The position numbers were made by a program, and so were the translations under genes. Under the pieces are notes generated by a model, which worked only from the letters and a program-made list of their open reading frames with translations, had not been told where the DNA came from and searched no databases. This document shows positions 1-11,870 of a stretch of 64,000 nucleotides of DNA, piece after piece (position 1 is the first letter of the stretch; every line of letters begins with the position of its first letter). Source of the DNA: Plecoglossus altivelis. Its lineage: Eukaryota; Chordata; Actinopteri; Osmeriformes; Plecoglossidae. The stretch spans positions 12,952,694 to 13,016,693 of the forward strand of contig BROE01000018.1 in the NCBI GenBank assembly GCA_036571765.1, read 5' to 3'.

Positions 1-480
1 GAACAATCTTTGTTTAAAATGGGTTTTTTTTTCATATAAGTATTTGAAAACTCAAAGGTTGCTGGAAGCATATCTTCGTACTCATTAAAAGATTACTGAT
101 TCGGGTAATATGCTAATATCCCATGCCACACACATGGCGTGCGACCGCCGATTTGTTCTAGGTTGACCGGTGAAAGAGCAGTGTGGATGAGTGATGGGAA
201 GTCACTAATCTCGTTAGGAATCTCGTTCATTCAGAAGAACAAATCTTTTTTCCAGTCAATCGTTCATTTCAACTGGGGGGAGGGGTTATACATTTATCTA
301 TGATAAACATTTATCACGCAACACAATTACGCTTCACTGATGTCCCCCAAAACTGCCCCCCCCCCCAAAAAAAAATCCCTGAATCAAAACACCCCTAACC
401 TCATTTAATCAAATCAAAGATTGACGTAACCTGCAATCAAAAAACAAATCATCAAAAAACGCATATCATTCACTTTGAGA
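1..480. other. intergenic, no gene seen
   Basis: AT-rich non-coding sequence with a C-run followed by an A-run near 355-380. No open frame, RNA gene or recognisable transposon end was seen. Confidence 0.5.
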
Positions 481-1185
481 AACCTTAGTCACGTGAAAGC
501 AAATGACAAAAACAAATCCTTTCTGTTATATTTTCGGAACATATGTATTAAGATCGCTTTAAAAATGATCTGAAGAACTCGTATCCGAAGAAAACAGTTG
601 CTGTTTCCCTTGGTTTCCGTTTCCACTACAAGTACTGAGCCTTTGCAGGTCACGTGAAAAATGATCCAAAGACTCATATGTGAAGACCAAGTCGAGAAAT
701 GAACAAAACATTTCTTTTTCCGCTAGCTCCTAGTACTGAGCATATGCAGGTCACGTAAAAAAGAACGAAAGACTCATACCTGAAACACAAGCAAAGTTAA
801 CGATGTTAGTGCAACGGCGAACCAAAACACTTTCTTCAACAATAGTTGGCTTTGCAGGCTGGCAATAAATACATATTGAATTAATTTGTACTGTTTGGTC
901 CAGATTTCAGCATTGGGGACACTAAAGGTGTCAGAATAAATACAAAACAATTGTCAAAGTTGTGGTGTTGCTGTATGTCATCTTTAGAACCAATGCAGTT
1001 GCTCTGGAGAAAATGCACTCGGCTTCACAGCCGACAGTTCTCGAATCAACCCTTACGGTACTTCGATGAATGCGTTGTAGTTACCTTGTCTAGGCGCCGT
1101 CTGAAGTCATACAGAAGGTTAAACCATAATTGACTGCTTCAAGTCAGCCAGCTGCAGCGCTGCATACAGTCAAACACACCATATG
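481..1185 (+). repeat. unclassified dispersed repeat, copy A, with a ~101-bp internal tandem
   Basis: A block containing a roughly 101-bp tandem unit: AGTACTGAGC followed by GCAGGTCACGT recurs near 630 and 731, each followed by AAAGACTCATA. The same sequence types, including the terminal stretch near 1130-1180 (CTGCAGCGCTGCATACAG, then CAAACACACC), recur in reverse complement at about 13540-14165. That makes this a dispersed repeat rather than a gene. No transposase or reverse transcriptase is visible. It may be a non-autonomous element or an LTR fragment, but the class is unknown. Confidence 0.5.
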
Positions 1186-3590
1186 TTACCGTGTCACGTG
1201 ACACAGTTTGAGGCCAAAAAGATGCTGACTTTTCCTAGAAGTGGCCAGTTTTCACATGTGGCCTTCTGCAAAGTCAGTGTTATTTACATGTGGTTGAGAC
1301 AAGGAGACATCTTATTTGCCCACTGGGCTTGCCATAGTTCCCTGAAAATCTAAATGTGAGGAAGGCCCTGAACCATTACAGAACATTGGTAATACCAGAT
1401 ATGGATCATCTCAAGCACTGGTGAGGAACCGAATAAAGATCGTCAATGAGGTAAACATTTTACAGCCTAAAAATGAATATTGTGTTCCAAAATTCTGACC
1501 TTAGACAACTACATGTCAGCAAAAAAAGAGACAAAGGTACAGGATAGATGTAAGCACTGCCATTTTATGCATTACCCAACTATTAACTTATAAAAATCAA
1601 TGCATGCTTAGAGTTAACTGCAATATATTGTATATAATATATTAATGGGCGTGGTTTCACAACACGCAAACCATGCAATTTGTGTCGGGCCCCAGGGGGC
1701 TATTGGGCCCCCTGCTGCCAAGTAGCAGTGTTATATTACTGCCTGAATTACAACAAAATTCTTATTTTCTCAGATGAAGTAAAATAATATACTTATATTT
1801 GGTTTCACAGACCATACACACCCTGTCTCCAAGTTCTGTATACTTGCAAAAGGTTATTTTAATCATCAAACGTTATGACATGTTTGAGCAACTAGGCCAA
1901 CTTAAGTCAGTGAAATCAAGCTAAATTAAATGCATGTTGGGTTATCCTGGTGGAGCTCAAAAATAAAAAAAGATAAATTAATCAAAAACTAAACAGGAAA
2001 GTTTACAGAAGCTCACTAGTTTCTTTAAGAGTAACAGTGCATGTCCACAGTGTTTTTTTATGCTCTGCACCACTTGCCTTCCCACTGTTCACTACACCTG
2101 GAGGCTTTTCAAACAGGTTAATACAAAGTTGTAGTTCTCCAAGGTCACTGTTGTAGTCATGGCTAAGCGTGCAGACTACGGCTCATGTACTTACAATCTC
2201 AATCAAAATACCACTTTTACACATTTGTGTAAACCTTTTGTGTTCTACACATTTGTGTAAAAGTACACCATATTTTACCAGTGCAACATTACAGTAGAAT
2301 GTTTCGCCAACGGTAACTCAACCAGTTGTGCCGGCTGGGACAGCGGTGGCACAGAACGGTCACATAACAAGTGTTGCGATTGAATTTAAAAACAAAAACA
2401 CACCAGGGACACAGACAACATCAGGAACCCTGCACCATGCATTATTATTTTGATGTCATCTTCAAAATCAGTCTCCTCACATTACGTAACTTTGTTCTTT
2501 ACAGTACTGGGTGTACAGTATGGAGGGTCAAACCTGCCATAATTAAAATTAAACGAATTAATAAATATATGTATCAATAAATGCATTTATACATAAACAA
2601 ATATAAATAAAAAATATACATGATAAATGATTAGCGCTACGTCAAAACTCTTTGCACAAGTTCCTTAGTTAGACCCAGCTGACAGACCCGTTGTTGCCAG
2701 GTAGAACTTGCTAAATATCTGGTTGCTCTGTGCGCGCGTCAAAGATCTGCTCTGTGCACGCGTCAAATGTGTGGTTTCTCTGTGCATGCGTGAAGTAAGC
2801 TATACTGTGGTCCAACTGTACAGTTTGATTTTCATGAAATAATCAATAACTGACAACATAAAGGAAGATTATGACCATGTAATGATGGAAATAGGAAATA
2901 GTTGACCCTTAACCCTTGTGTTCTCTTTGGGAGTCAGTTTGATACAAAACTATGTCTAATGCACACACATCACACAACCACAAAGAGACATTTATATTAT
3001 ATGAGCTTGATTGAACTCAGACAAAACTACCCCCCCCCCCCCGGCCGCTCTATGTTCTGTCGCAATGTTATTCTCTCCTACATGTAAGCAAAACCTTTTT
3101 TTAGCTTGCTGTCATCTGTTCCAAAAAAAACAAGAAAGAAAAAACAATGACATTCACCCAATGTAGTCATGCATTGTCCACATGACCAATCCGTTTATTC
3201 TACTGAGCTATGCATCTTGGAGCAGATTCGGTTTGATGTAAAAAAAAAAAAAGTTTTTTCAACTCATAGCCTACTACAATGATTATATGGTGCATATAAA
3301 TAGAAACTGTAAAACTGTAATAGGGGTGCAGGTTAACTCATGTGAATTGTTTATTAATACTGTATGTGTATAGGTACAAAAATACAACCATAAGTTACAG
3401 TGACCCACCAGAATGTAATGGCTCATACAAGTCATGTAATATGCATACGTTTTGCATTTAAGTTTATTGTGGGGATATTCTTTGTAAATTTTACCAAGAT
3501 GTCCCCTACAGAAGAGAGTGTGTGGACAATTCTGGACAATCTATATGACATCAATTTCCATTGATAAGCTGTTTTATGGCATATTCGATT
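1186..3590. other. intergenic, short simple repeats only
   Basis: No gene recognised. Minor structures include a GC-rich hairpin at 1693-1714 (arms CAGGGGGC/GCCCCCTG) and a small inverted repeat around ACACATTTGTGTAAA at 2213-2264. Three degenerate tandem copies of CTCTGTGC-CGCGTCAA lie at about 2720-2800. A C-tract lies at about 3030-3043. Open frames here are short and show no family signature. Confidence 0.4.
2909..2945 (+). mobile_element. single end of a TTAA-target (piggyBac-type) MITE
   Basis: TTAA followed by CCCTTGTGTTCTCTTTGGG. It resembles in reverse complement the end at 39570-39609, and loosely the ends of the complete MITE at 23177-23258. Only one end is seen here. Assignment to piggyBac rests on the TTAA target and the CCCT-type terminus, so it is tentative. 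Confidence 0.35.
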
Positions 3591-3594
3591 CCGC

Positions 3595-4056
3595 CCTTGC
3601 TCCAGTTCCTGAAGATATCAACTTTCAACTGATTGCAGTAGAGCAGGGGTGTCCAATCCTGGTCCTCAAGAGCCACTGTCTTGAGGTTTTAGATGTTTCC
3701 TTGCTCTAGCACCTGATTCTAATGAATGGGTCATTATCAATCTCTGTGGAAGCCTCATAAAGACCCTTCGTTAGAATCAGGTGTGCTGGAGGAGGGAAAC
3801 ATCTAAAATGTTCAGGACAGTAGCCCTCAAGGACCAGGATTGGACAACCCTACACTACAGCCTGCCCTTACCCAAGTCACAGCACCAAACCCCATTCTTC
3901 TTCACACCAGACCTTCCTCCAGCTCCTGAAGATCCCAACCTTGCACTGACTGCACTAGAGTCCGCCCTTTCCCAAACCACAGCCCCCACTATTCTTCCAG
4001 TCACTTGCGACTCCACTCTGGCTCAAGCCCTAGACGCCCTCATCCTCCTGCTATTT
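3595..4056 (+). repeat. degenerate tandem repeat interrupted by a MITE
   Basis: Two diverged copies of a unit running CCGCCCTT, then CTCCAG-TCCTGAAGAT, then GCAGTAGAG or GCACTAGAG. They lie at about 3595-3643 and 3910-3970, and a partial third unit begins just after the MITE. A frame stays open through the second unit, with a repeated P-x-PEDxN pattern. I recognise no protein family, so this could be a low-complexity coding remnant or chance. Confidence 0.4.
3644..3852. mobile_element. hAT-like MITE with ~85-bp terminal inverted repeats
   Basis: Begins CAGGGGTGTCCAATCCTGG and ends with the near reverse complement (CCAGGATTGGACAACCC). The two arms match over about 85 bp. Flanking octamers CAGTAGAG (3636-3643) and CACTACAG (3853-3860) agree at 6 of 8 positions, as expected for an old 8-bp hAT-type target duplication. 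It has no coding capacity, so mobilisation would have needed a transposase in trans. A one-armed relative lies at about 48685-48790 inside an atp2a1 intron. Confidence 0.75.
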
Positions 4057-4683
4057 TGTTGGGTTTGAACACCGAACATTTGTATCACCAATCTGAAATA
4101 AGAGACACAGAGAGTTTGAGTAAGGTTATACTTGCAAGGAGAGTGCCCGGAGACTGCTCAGTTACAATTCTCCCGCCACACTCTGAAGCAGTCTCCGCTC
4201 GCCTTGTCTTTTATTGAATTGGGAACGTCCTAGTTACAATGGGCATTGCTGCTCTAAAGGGAGGGGGGACACACAGCAGCAATGCCGACAGAATCATGAG
4301 TTTGCAAGATAAGCTTGAGACATGACTGTGTGAGAAGGCATCTCCTCCGCCGCCTTCCTCGATCAAGGTCGTAGCTTCTCTTTCCCATAGGCAGTCCACC
4401 GTCGCTGGTCCCTGTGGTTTCAACTGCTAAGGGGAAGGGGGTGCAGCATTCCAGTTGAAACCTGTTCGTTGCACAATAAAACAGACATCCTCTCCCTCCT
4501 TCATTCACACGCCATCTCCAACAAACACACAGTCATTCGAGGTCAAACTGGCGCCCTACTCATGTAGCAGTCCCTCTTTGGTCAAAACTGTCTGCTGGTC
4601 AGGGCGTACTACATGATACGATTAAACACTTGAACACTCTTTGAGCAGAAGCAGGATAACATATACATACAAAAATCCCAACA
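4057..4683 (-). mobile_element. solo LTR of a retroviral-type element
   Basis: Read on the minus strand it begins TGTTGGGATTTT and ends AAACCCAACA, the TG...CA boundaries of a long terminal repeat. It is flanked by a perfect 5-bp target duplication TATTT (4052-4056 and 4684-4688). An AATAAA signal lies on the minus strand at 4210-4215, about 150 bp before the LTR 3' end, consistent with a U3-R-U5 layout like that of gamma/epsilon-type endogenous retroviruses. No internal gag, pol or env sequence is next to it, so it is a recombined solo LTR. A Ty3/gypsy origin cannot be excluded. Confidence 0.72.
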
Positions 4684-5035
4684 TATTTACAGCACCAAAG
4701 ACACTCCTTGCTTGTCCCCCGCAGCCCACTAGATCCCCAATTTTAAAACCATGTGGTCCCATGTTCAGGAGACAATGTTATGTAAATTTCTCAGAGGAAA
4801 CACGGAGAGAAATCTGAGGCAAGTTCCGGGACATGCTTTACTCTGAAAAAAGTACATTTGTGTTTTACAGTGTAAACCATCTCAGGCAGCTGCCTTGGAG
4901 AAAAAGCGTAACATTAAGCACATTGTCTACTAGTTTGACAATTGTAGTACCAGAATAATAACTATTGCCTTTTCTCTCTCTTCCCTTGTGTCCTTGGTCA
5001 ACTCCAACAATATCTTGACAGAAGACAAAACTCTT

Positions 5036-5195
5036 GAAGGGGTGAGGCACTGCAAAACCGATTTTACCTGGTCATAGTGTAATAATGGCAGTTCTGGAGG
5101 TAAAATGGACGTACAGTGGGTCTTACAGCCCATTTACACCTTTGTGCGATGCAAATCTCACATATTGAAACTCCTGCTGTAAAACCATAGTCTGG
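5036..5195 (+). mobile_element. terminal fragment of the THAP-bearing DNA transposon family
   Basis: GGGGTGAGGCACTGCAAAACCGA and the following ~150 bp match, with substitutions, the left end of the element at 39899-40855 (shared words: TAATGGCAG, GTACAGTG, GCGATG-AAATCTCACA, TTGAAACTCCTGCTGTAAA). Only this end is present. Confidence 0.55.
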
Positions 5196-5780
5196 CTGTG
5201 CCATCCTACGTACATCCTCTTAATTTTGATTTAGCTTCTGTTGTAAGTCTTAAACAGATACATTTTATGAAAAAGCTGGACCATTACAAACCAGGCAAGT
5301 AACTGATTAATTGGCTACAGCCCTTCAGTCTGTCGGAAACCATCCAATACCATACTCGCTTATAATTTAGCTTGTACAGAATGTTTCTGTCTAAGTTAGA
5401 TCATTTTTGTAGGAGTAGTTTTAGAAGGTATCGGGTCTCTGTCTCTTTTCAGTGGAATGGTCTCCTGTCTCCATCGTCTCCTCGTTCTTCCACATCTGAA
5501 AAATTTCCGTATCAAGCAGTACCGTGGTACTAACTTCACTGCATGGATGGCAGACCTAAAATGACTGAAGCGGCAATCCGTGAATGATTAGACCTAGCTC
5601 AACAGTTGAATTTATACATTATCACTAGCCTTAGTGTCAAAAATAGATGGAGAATTTTCAATTTTTCTTTAAATTATTAAATTTGACATCTTCAAACATT
5701 CTTTTGCTCATTCCAACTTGTTGTTTACAGCCTAACTGGCTACATTCCGACACAAGACCTACGTCGCGACCAAACCTTAG
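5196..5780. other. intergenic, nothing recognised
   Basis: AT-rich sequence without a convincing open frame, repeat terminus or RNA gene. Confidence 0.4.
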
Positions 5781-6065
5781 CGATTGATTATAGCACATCC
5801 AGAATGGCTCTGGCTTGGACATCTGTTCCAGATAACTCCCGGACGCCTCCCTTGAGAGGTGTGCCACCCTGGGGTGGCCCCAGTGAAGACCCAGGACACG
5901 GTGGATGGACTATGTCTCTCAGCTGGCCTGGGAATGCCTCGGATTGCCCCTGGAAGAGCTGGAGGAGGTGTGCGTGGAAAGCAAAGTCTCGTCCTCCCTG
6001 CTCAGACTGCTGCCTCACTGACCTGACCACGGCTAAAGCAAAGGAAAATGGATGGATCATCATTA
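5781..6065 (+). mobile_element. 3' end of an RTE/Rex3-like LINE
   Basis: In one frame the stretch encodes the conserved C-terminal tail of a fish LINE polyprotein (DPGHG, then LAWE-LGLPLEELEEV, then SSLLRLLP). It ends in an ATGGATGG-type tail. Only the last ~90 codons remain, as expected of a 5'-truncated insertion. A longer member of the same family lies in reverse at 24911-26823. Rex3 assignment rests on the (GATG)n-like tail and general memory of the family. Confidence 0.65.
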
Positions 6066-6895
6066 CTAATATAAGGACCATAATAAATATAAAAATGTAA
6101 CTTGATAGACAGGAGTAATTGTTACGTCAAGACATTTGCATAAAAAATATGTTTTTGTGTTTTCTATTTTGTGGGAGAGAACTTTATGGAGGGAACATGA
6201 ATTGTTTTTTGTTAAAAGGCTACATGGTATGGTTTTAAAAATTAATGTTATTCCACTAGCCTGCCTATAGTGGCCGATAGGCTAGAAAATCTGATGTGTG
6301 TTAACCAAGTCATGGGTATACTTCTTAGCCATTGAGAAAATGAAAGCTCAGACAAGCCTATCTGGATTTTCTCCTGATGTAATCATGAGCGGAAAGATTA
6401 CCTCTTGTTTCTCTGCTTTGCGTAACCAGAGAAGCTTGCCCACGAATGAGAAAATGAGCTACAACCGTGCATGCATAATGTAGGTTTTTCCTCGAGACGT
6501 AATGACTTGCAAACAACTGAAGCATGCCAGTTAGCCCACCTCTGTGCTCCTCATAGCATTTAAAGTTACAGACATAGAAATGGTATGTTCTAAGGAAAGC
6601 TCATTGTGGGACTGCTCGTAGTGGCTATAAGTCTGCACCAAGGCTGAATTTCAAGAGAGAGACTTCAGATACAGTGTTAGGACACAACTAAGGATGCTAT
6701 AAAAGCATCCAAAAACAGCATACCATGGACCCTTAAACGTCTGTATTTACATAAATAATATACAATTTAGTTTCTATGTAGGCCTACAAGAGTTTACTTA
6801 TATTGTGACTTTTATATTACCTTGGCTTACACAGGATAATGTAGCTAGTCTGATTTATCTTCTCCAGCACCACAGGAATTATCCTTGACATAATG
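6066..6895. other. intergenic, nothing recognised
   Basis: AT-rich DNA with no supported gene. Frames are short and carry no domain signature. Confidence 0.4.
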
Positions 6896-7380
6896 CAACC
6901 TCCTTGAACCGCCACCTTAACGTGGTGGTGGGGTTTGAATGTTCGGATGATCGTAGGAGCTATGTTGTCGGGGGCAATAAGCCCCTGGTAGGGTCTCCCA
7001 AGGCAAACTGGTCCTAGGTGACTAGCCAGACTACGTGCGGTTCACCTCCCCCCCTATGATGACAGGACCAATAAGATCTGCTACGTTGCCCGGAGTGGCG
7101 TTACCGGAGCTGTGTGCATGGCCTCGGTCATCCAGGTTGTGTGCATGGCCTTACTGGGGCTGTGTGCACAAGCCTGGTTGGCTTGTGGGACTCCTGTGAC
7201 AGTTGACGGGAATTGGCAGGCCAAACATGCCGTGGCTCGGGTGGTCGCAGAGGCAAAAACTGTCTGGGAGAAATTCGGGGAGGCCATGGAGAAAGACTAT
7301 CAGACGGCCTTAAGGAAATTCTGGCAAACCGTTTTCCGTCTCAGGAGGGAGAAGCAGTGCTTCACCAACAACGTTTACGG
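6896..7380 (+). mobile_element. internally deleted RTE/Rex3-like LINE fragment
   Basis: The first ~210 bp (CCTTGAACCGCCACC through GGCGTTACCGG) correspond to the 5' region of the family, also visible at the 5' end of the minus-strand copy near 26790. The rest jumps directly to the region just N-terminal of the reverse transcriptase, encoding GEAMEKDYQTA, then FWQTV-RLRR, then KQCFTNNVYGA. The endonuclease domain is therefore deleted. The fragment stops exactly where 5' LTR-type sequence of the BEL/Pao element starts. Confidence 0.62.
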
Positions 7381-10300
7381 TGCTGCAATTTGGTGAATTT
7401 TGGTGATTTACCAAAATTAGGAGGAGGTGGAAAAGCATACTAAATATTTTGATCAAAGGTGACTATGTTTTCTAACTTTATTGAGGATGTAAAGAGCTGG
7501 ATGTCTAATGCTGGACACTCATATGAACCACCAAATGATGATAAGCCTGCTAAAAATCCAAGTGTTGTGTCCGGTGATATACGGCCTGAGGACAGTGCAT
7601 CAAATATTTTTGGTCCCTATGAAGCCGGCTCCAAGCGATCTAAAACGTTTTCCACTACTTCTGCTAAAATTAAATCACGAGCCGAAAGAGCAGCATTAAC
7701 GGAGCCTATGGATGCATTGAAAAGAAAACAAATTTTGGAGGGAATGGAGGAAAAGTTAAGACTGGAACTGGAGGAACTAAGGAGAGAAAAGGCACAACTG
7801 GCCCTGGAGACTGAACTAAAAGAGACTAATACAAAGCTTGACGTTTTTGAGCTAAAAAGTGCAGCTCTAAAATATCAGATGGCATGAATAAATTTGTTGA
7901 AAAGGCTAAAACACAAAGCACACATGAGATAAATCCATATGTTGACCATTTTGTACCCACTCAGGATTGCTCTGAACCTCCACAGAACTCTCAAAATGTT
8001 GCTGTCAAGACAAAACGTCCTAGGATATTACAGCCACCAGTCATTCATGTTCCTAAAAGCCAGAGTAAACAAGCACAAGTGGCTCATTTTGCTCAGAACA
8101 CAGGACCTCAATCCTGTTCCAATTTGGATATTTAAAGCATCATGCAACGTCAGAATGAGATCACAACCGTGTTAGTTCAGCTAAATTCAGCATCTGCTCT
8201 GCCTACGAGGAATATTCCTGTTTTTGATGGTGACCCTTTGTATTTTAAATCCTTCCTCAGAGTATTTAAAACTGCGTTGAGGATAAAACTAAAAAGTGCT
8301 GTGACTATTTGGACTTCCTAGAAGTTGTCAGCATCTTCCTACTGAACAAGGGTACCGAGCACTTTGACAGTATCTGAAACTGGCCTTCAATTAAACCTGA
8401 GGATGTTAATGCTCTGCAGTCATTTGCTTCATTTCTTCGAGGTTGTTCCAGTTTAATACAGCACATCAAGTACATGAAGGAGCTGAACATGCCAGAAAAC
8501 CTCAGGAGTATTGTAATGAAGCTCCCTTACAAGCTGCAGGTAAAATGGAGAGGTATTGCATGTGATATCTATGAACAAACTAGAAGCAGAGCTGTGTTTG
8601 TTGATCTTGTAAATTTTATTGAAAAACAAGTCAAGATTGTTTCAGACCCACTGTTTGGGAATTTTCATGATGCACAGTTTTCCTGACAAATCAAAGTATC
8701 CAATAACACAAAGCAGAGGAGGAAAGGAGGCACCTTTGCCACCAGTGTCACTACAATAAAGGACGGAGAAAAAGACAACAAGAGAAATATCACTTTGTTT
8801 CAAGTTAACCTAATCCAATGTCTATTTTGCCATTACACCAATCACCCTGGACTCAAAGTTCAAATCAAGGACACAACAGGAAGAAAGCCAGTTCTTAAAC
8901 GGTAAGGCACTTTGTTTTGGCTGTTTCAATTTGGACACACAATCAAAGAGTGTAGGAGTTGTTTGGATTGCCAGTTGTGTCACAGGAAGCACCAGATGGG
9001 TCCTGCATGCAGAGAAAGAGGATACAGAGGCATTTTTTGCAGGAGACTAAAGTCCCTTCTAGCCCTTCTAGTGTACCTGTCAGAAGAAGACGTGGCCATG
9101 TAGGGGCTGGTGAAGAGGAAAATGTTGTTTTCTCCATTGTGGCTGTTCAGGTGAAAAGTCAGGACAGCAACAAGACATGCACACATAATCCTTTCTGTAT
9201 CCTGGGAGTTCAGGTACATTCTGCACTACTACTTTGGCAAAGAGGTTGGGAGTAACAGGCAAAAATTGCAATATTTTACTGGGGACTATGGGACAAAGTA
9301 AAAATGTTAATACCACTTTTGTAACTGGTTTGGAGGTGTCTGGCCTTGAGACAGAGGATTTTATTGAGCTGTCATTTGTCTTGACACAAACAATGATGCC
9401 AGTGTCTAGAGTAAACATACCACGTCAACAGGATGTTGTTAAGTGGCCCTATTTGAGCAGTATCAAGTTGCATGAAAATGATGCTGATGTGGACCTGCTC
9501 ATTAGAACCGACTCTCAAAAGGTCTTGAGGCCATGTGAACTAATCAACAGTGAAGGTGACGGACCGTATGCTGTGAGGACCAGAGTTGGCTGGGTTATAA
9601 ATGGGCTTCTTCATGCTGGAGTTTCTGGAGGTAATGATGTCCAAACAGGATGCACAGTTGTAACAGCAAATCAAATATCTGTGGAGCACCTAAAAATATA
9701 TTAATGCAAAAGTACAATCATGATTTCAATGAAAGGTCATGTGGTGAACAACTTGAAATATCACAGGAGGACATTAAGTTCATGAAAATTGTAAAGGATA
9801 CAACAGTACCAAAGGATGGACATTACTGCATCAACTTACCTTTTATAGCAGAAGAACCTGTTTTACCAAACAACCACTGTGTCGCCCTACAAAAACTCAA
9901 AGGCCTGAAGAGGAGGTTTAACAGAGATGTTAAATTTTAAATGCAATACGCTGACTTCTTGGATATGTTGGCGCAAGGCTACGCAGAGAAGGTCCCAATG
10001 GATGAGAAGGCTCCAGAGGAAGGAAAGTTGTGGTATATTCCCCACCACGGAATACATCACCCCACCAAAGGGAAGCTGAGTGTTGCGTTCGATTGCTGCT
10101 GCACATACAAAGAGACATCTTTTAACAGCCAGCTTCTGCAGGGCCCAGACCTAACAAACTTTCTCATTGGTGTTCTCCTCTGGTTCAGAGAAGAGCCTGT
10201 TTCTGTCTTGGCCGACATAAGTGCCATGTTTCACCAGGTGTGTGTTCTTCACAAGCACGTACACTTCTTGAGCTTTCTCTGGTGGACTAATGGAGACACT

Positions 10301-10738
10301 AAAAAGGAAATAGAGGAAAACAGGACGTGTGTGCACTTGTTTGGAGCTGTATCGTCTCCAAGTTGCTCAAACTATGCATTGAGAAGAACAGCAGAGCATG
10401 ATGCACTTGAATACTCACATGACATCATTAGCATATTCAAAACTAATTTCTATGTGTCTGAAATCCACCACTTCGGAGGAAGGGTTTGTACAGCTGATAC
10501 ATGGATTGACATCACTTTGTAAAAGGGGAGGATTCAATCTTCAAAAGTGGGTCACTAACAGCCACGTGTTTGCATCAATTACTTCAGCAGAGCTTTGGAT
10601 TTTAAGGAGATGTATTTGGACAGAGACCGGCTTCCTGTGGAGAGAGCTCTTGCGATGCAGTGGTGTGTTCAAGGTGGCAACTTTAGCTTCAGGACCACAG
10701 TGCATGAGCAACCACACACCAGGAGAGGCATCTCCCTT
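7381..10738 (+). pseudogene. BEL/Pao retrotransposon: gag, zinc knuckle, protease and RT remnants
   Basis: A decayed BEL/Pao-type LTR retrotransposon. At 7381-7397 about 17 bp equal the far 3' end of the LTR at about 11796-11812, so almost all of the 5' LTR is gone. Gag starts near 7459: an S/T-rich segment, then a charged helix with ALKRKQILEGMEEKLRLEL. Later come VFDGDPLYFKSF (about 8217-8250) and a CCHC knuckle CLDCQLCHRKH (about 8956). The aspartic-protease and linker region spans about 9120-9700. Reverse transcriptase follows at about 9940-10738, with VLADISAMFHQV as the DI/A-type motif A region. Stops and frameshifts separate the blocks, so no intact protein can be made. The RT is cut off at about 10738 by an L2 LINE tail. 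Confidence 0.8.
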
Positions 10739-10968
10739 AGAGCTAATTTCTTTAGGGTAGCTTTTACTTGATTATACTGATATTTTTTATTTAATTTAAT
10801 TCTCTTGATAGTATGTTTTTGTTCGGTGTGTGTTTTTACACTTTATATCTCACTTATTTTAAGGTATTATTTGAATAATTGCATGCTTTTTTCACCTCTG
10901 TGAAACGCTTTGAGATGCCACTTTTAAAGGCACTATAGAAAATAAAGTGTATTATTATTATTATTAAA
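10739..10968 (+). mobile_element. L2-type LINE 3' end inserted in BEL/Pao
   Basis: The stretch GTGAAACGCTTTGAGATGCC, then GGCACTATAGAAAATAAAGTG and a short (ATT)n tail, is the typical 3' terminus of fish L2-like LINEs. It lies between the RT part and the integrase part of the BEL/Pao element. Several hundred codons of BEL sequence are also missing at this point, so insertion and deletion both occurred. Confidence 0.6.
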
Positions 10969-11340
10969 AGGGAAACCTATTCTGCCGCCAGGCTTGTTTG
11001 AGCCACACGACATGTACATAAGAAGAAGATGGAGGCAAGTGTAGTATATTGCTGAGCTCTTCAGGAAAAGGTGGACATCTGAGTACTTACTGGTGATGCA
11101 GAAGAGGCAGAAATGGGTGAGACCAAAGAGGAGCTTTTCTTCAGGAGATATCCTCCTTATTGCTGATGCGACCGTTCCAAGAGGACTCTGGACGATGGGC
11201 AGAGTTTTGAGGCCACTTCTGACTCCAGAGGTTTGGTCCGCTCAGTAAGGGTCCAGACGAAGACCAGCATTTTGGAGAGACAGGTTACCAAGCTCTGTCT
11301 CCTTCTGGAGGCCATCACATGAAAGCACACCCCACGCTGT
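10969..11340 (+). pseudogene. BEL/Pao integrase C-terminal remnant
   Basis: One frame encodes the BEL/Pao integrase tail pattern: LPPGLF, then YIRRRWRQV, then AELFRKRWTSEYL and GDILLIADATVPRG-W-MGRV. An in-frame stop follows the RRWRQV block and another lies near the end, so it is dead. It belongs with the element starting at 7381. Confidence 0.72.
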
Positions 11341-11870
11341 CTCTCACTATCTCTCTCTCTCTCTCTTCCATCCAGCTGTCTTATTTCTGGTATACAAGAA
11401 CAAGAAGTAGAAGAACAAGATTTTGAAGCGTAGTACTTAAATAACCTATTTTCATGCTTATGCTGACGATAATTGTGGGCTCCACCTGCATAATTAGGAG
11501 CTGGGTTGTTGGAGCTTTTTGTGGTTTATTGATTTCGTTGGGTTGGTTTTTATAGTTGGTTTGCTTTACTAATGGTAGTTTGTTATTTACTTTTCTTTAG
11601 TTTATTTTTTCTTCGCTAAATTAGTATGTCCATTCTTTGTTAAGTTTATTATTTTATTTGTATTTAGCCGCCAGGTAGCCATGCCTTCTTTGTATAAACA
11701 GGTCAGGTGAGATGGGTCTGGAGGGACTGAGGGTACATGTTTTTTTATCAGGCGACAGAGAGGCTACAGGCTGAAAAGTTAACCTGTAAGTTTGCTGCAA
11801 TTTGGTGAATAAACCAAAACATGAAATTAATTTTGGATATGGGCATTCCTTTTCTGTTATCAACCTGCAT
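11341..11870 (+). mobile_element. probable 3' LTR of the BEL/Pao element
   Basis: Non-coding sequence after the integrase remnant. It starts with a (CT)n run (11345-11370) and ends with TTTGCTGCAATTTGGTGAA at about 11793-11811, the sequence also present at the 5' junction (7380-7397). A TATA-like TTGTATAAACAGG lies near 11690. The exact LTR start could not be fixed because the 5' LTR is lost. Confidence 0.5.

Noticed and set aside
630..770. Regular ~101-bp spacing that might suggest a CRISPR-like or satellite array
   Set aside because: Only two to three diverged units are present, repeats and spacers are not separated, and the host is a eukaryote.
5804..6100. 98-codon frame with proline-rich start
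   Set aside because: It is an alternative frame of the LINE 3' end; the family protein lies in another frame of the same DNA.
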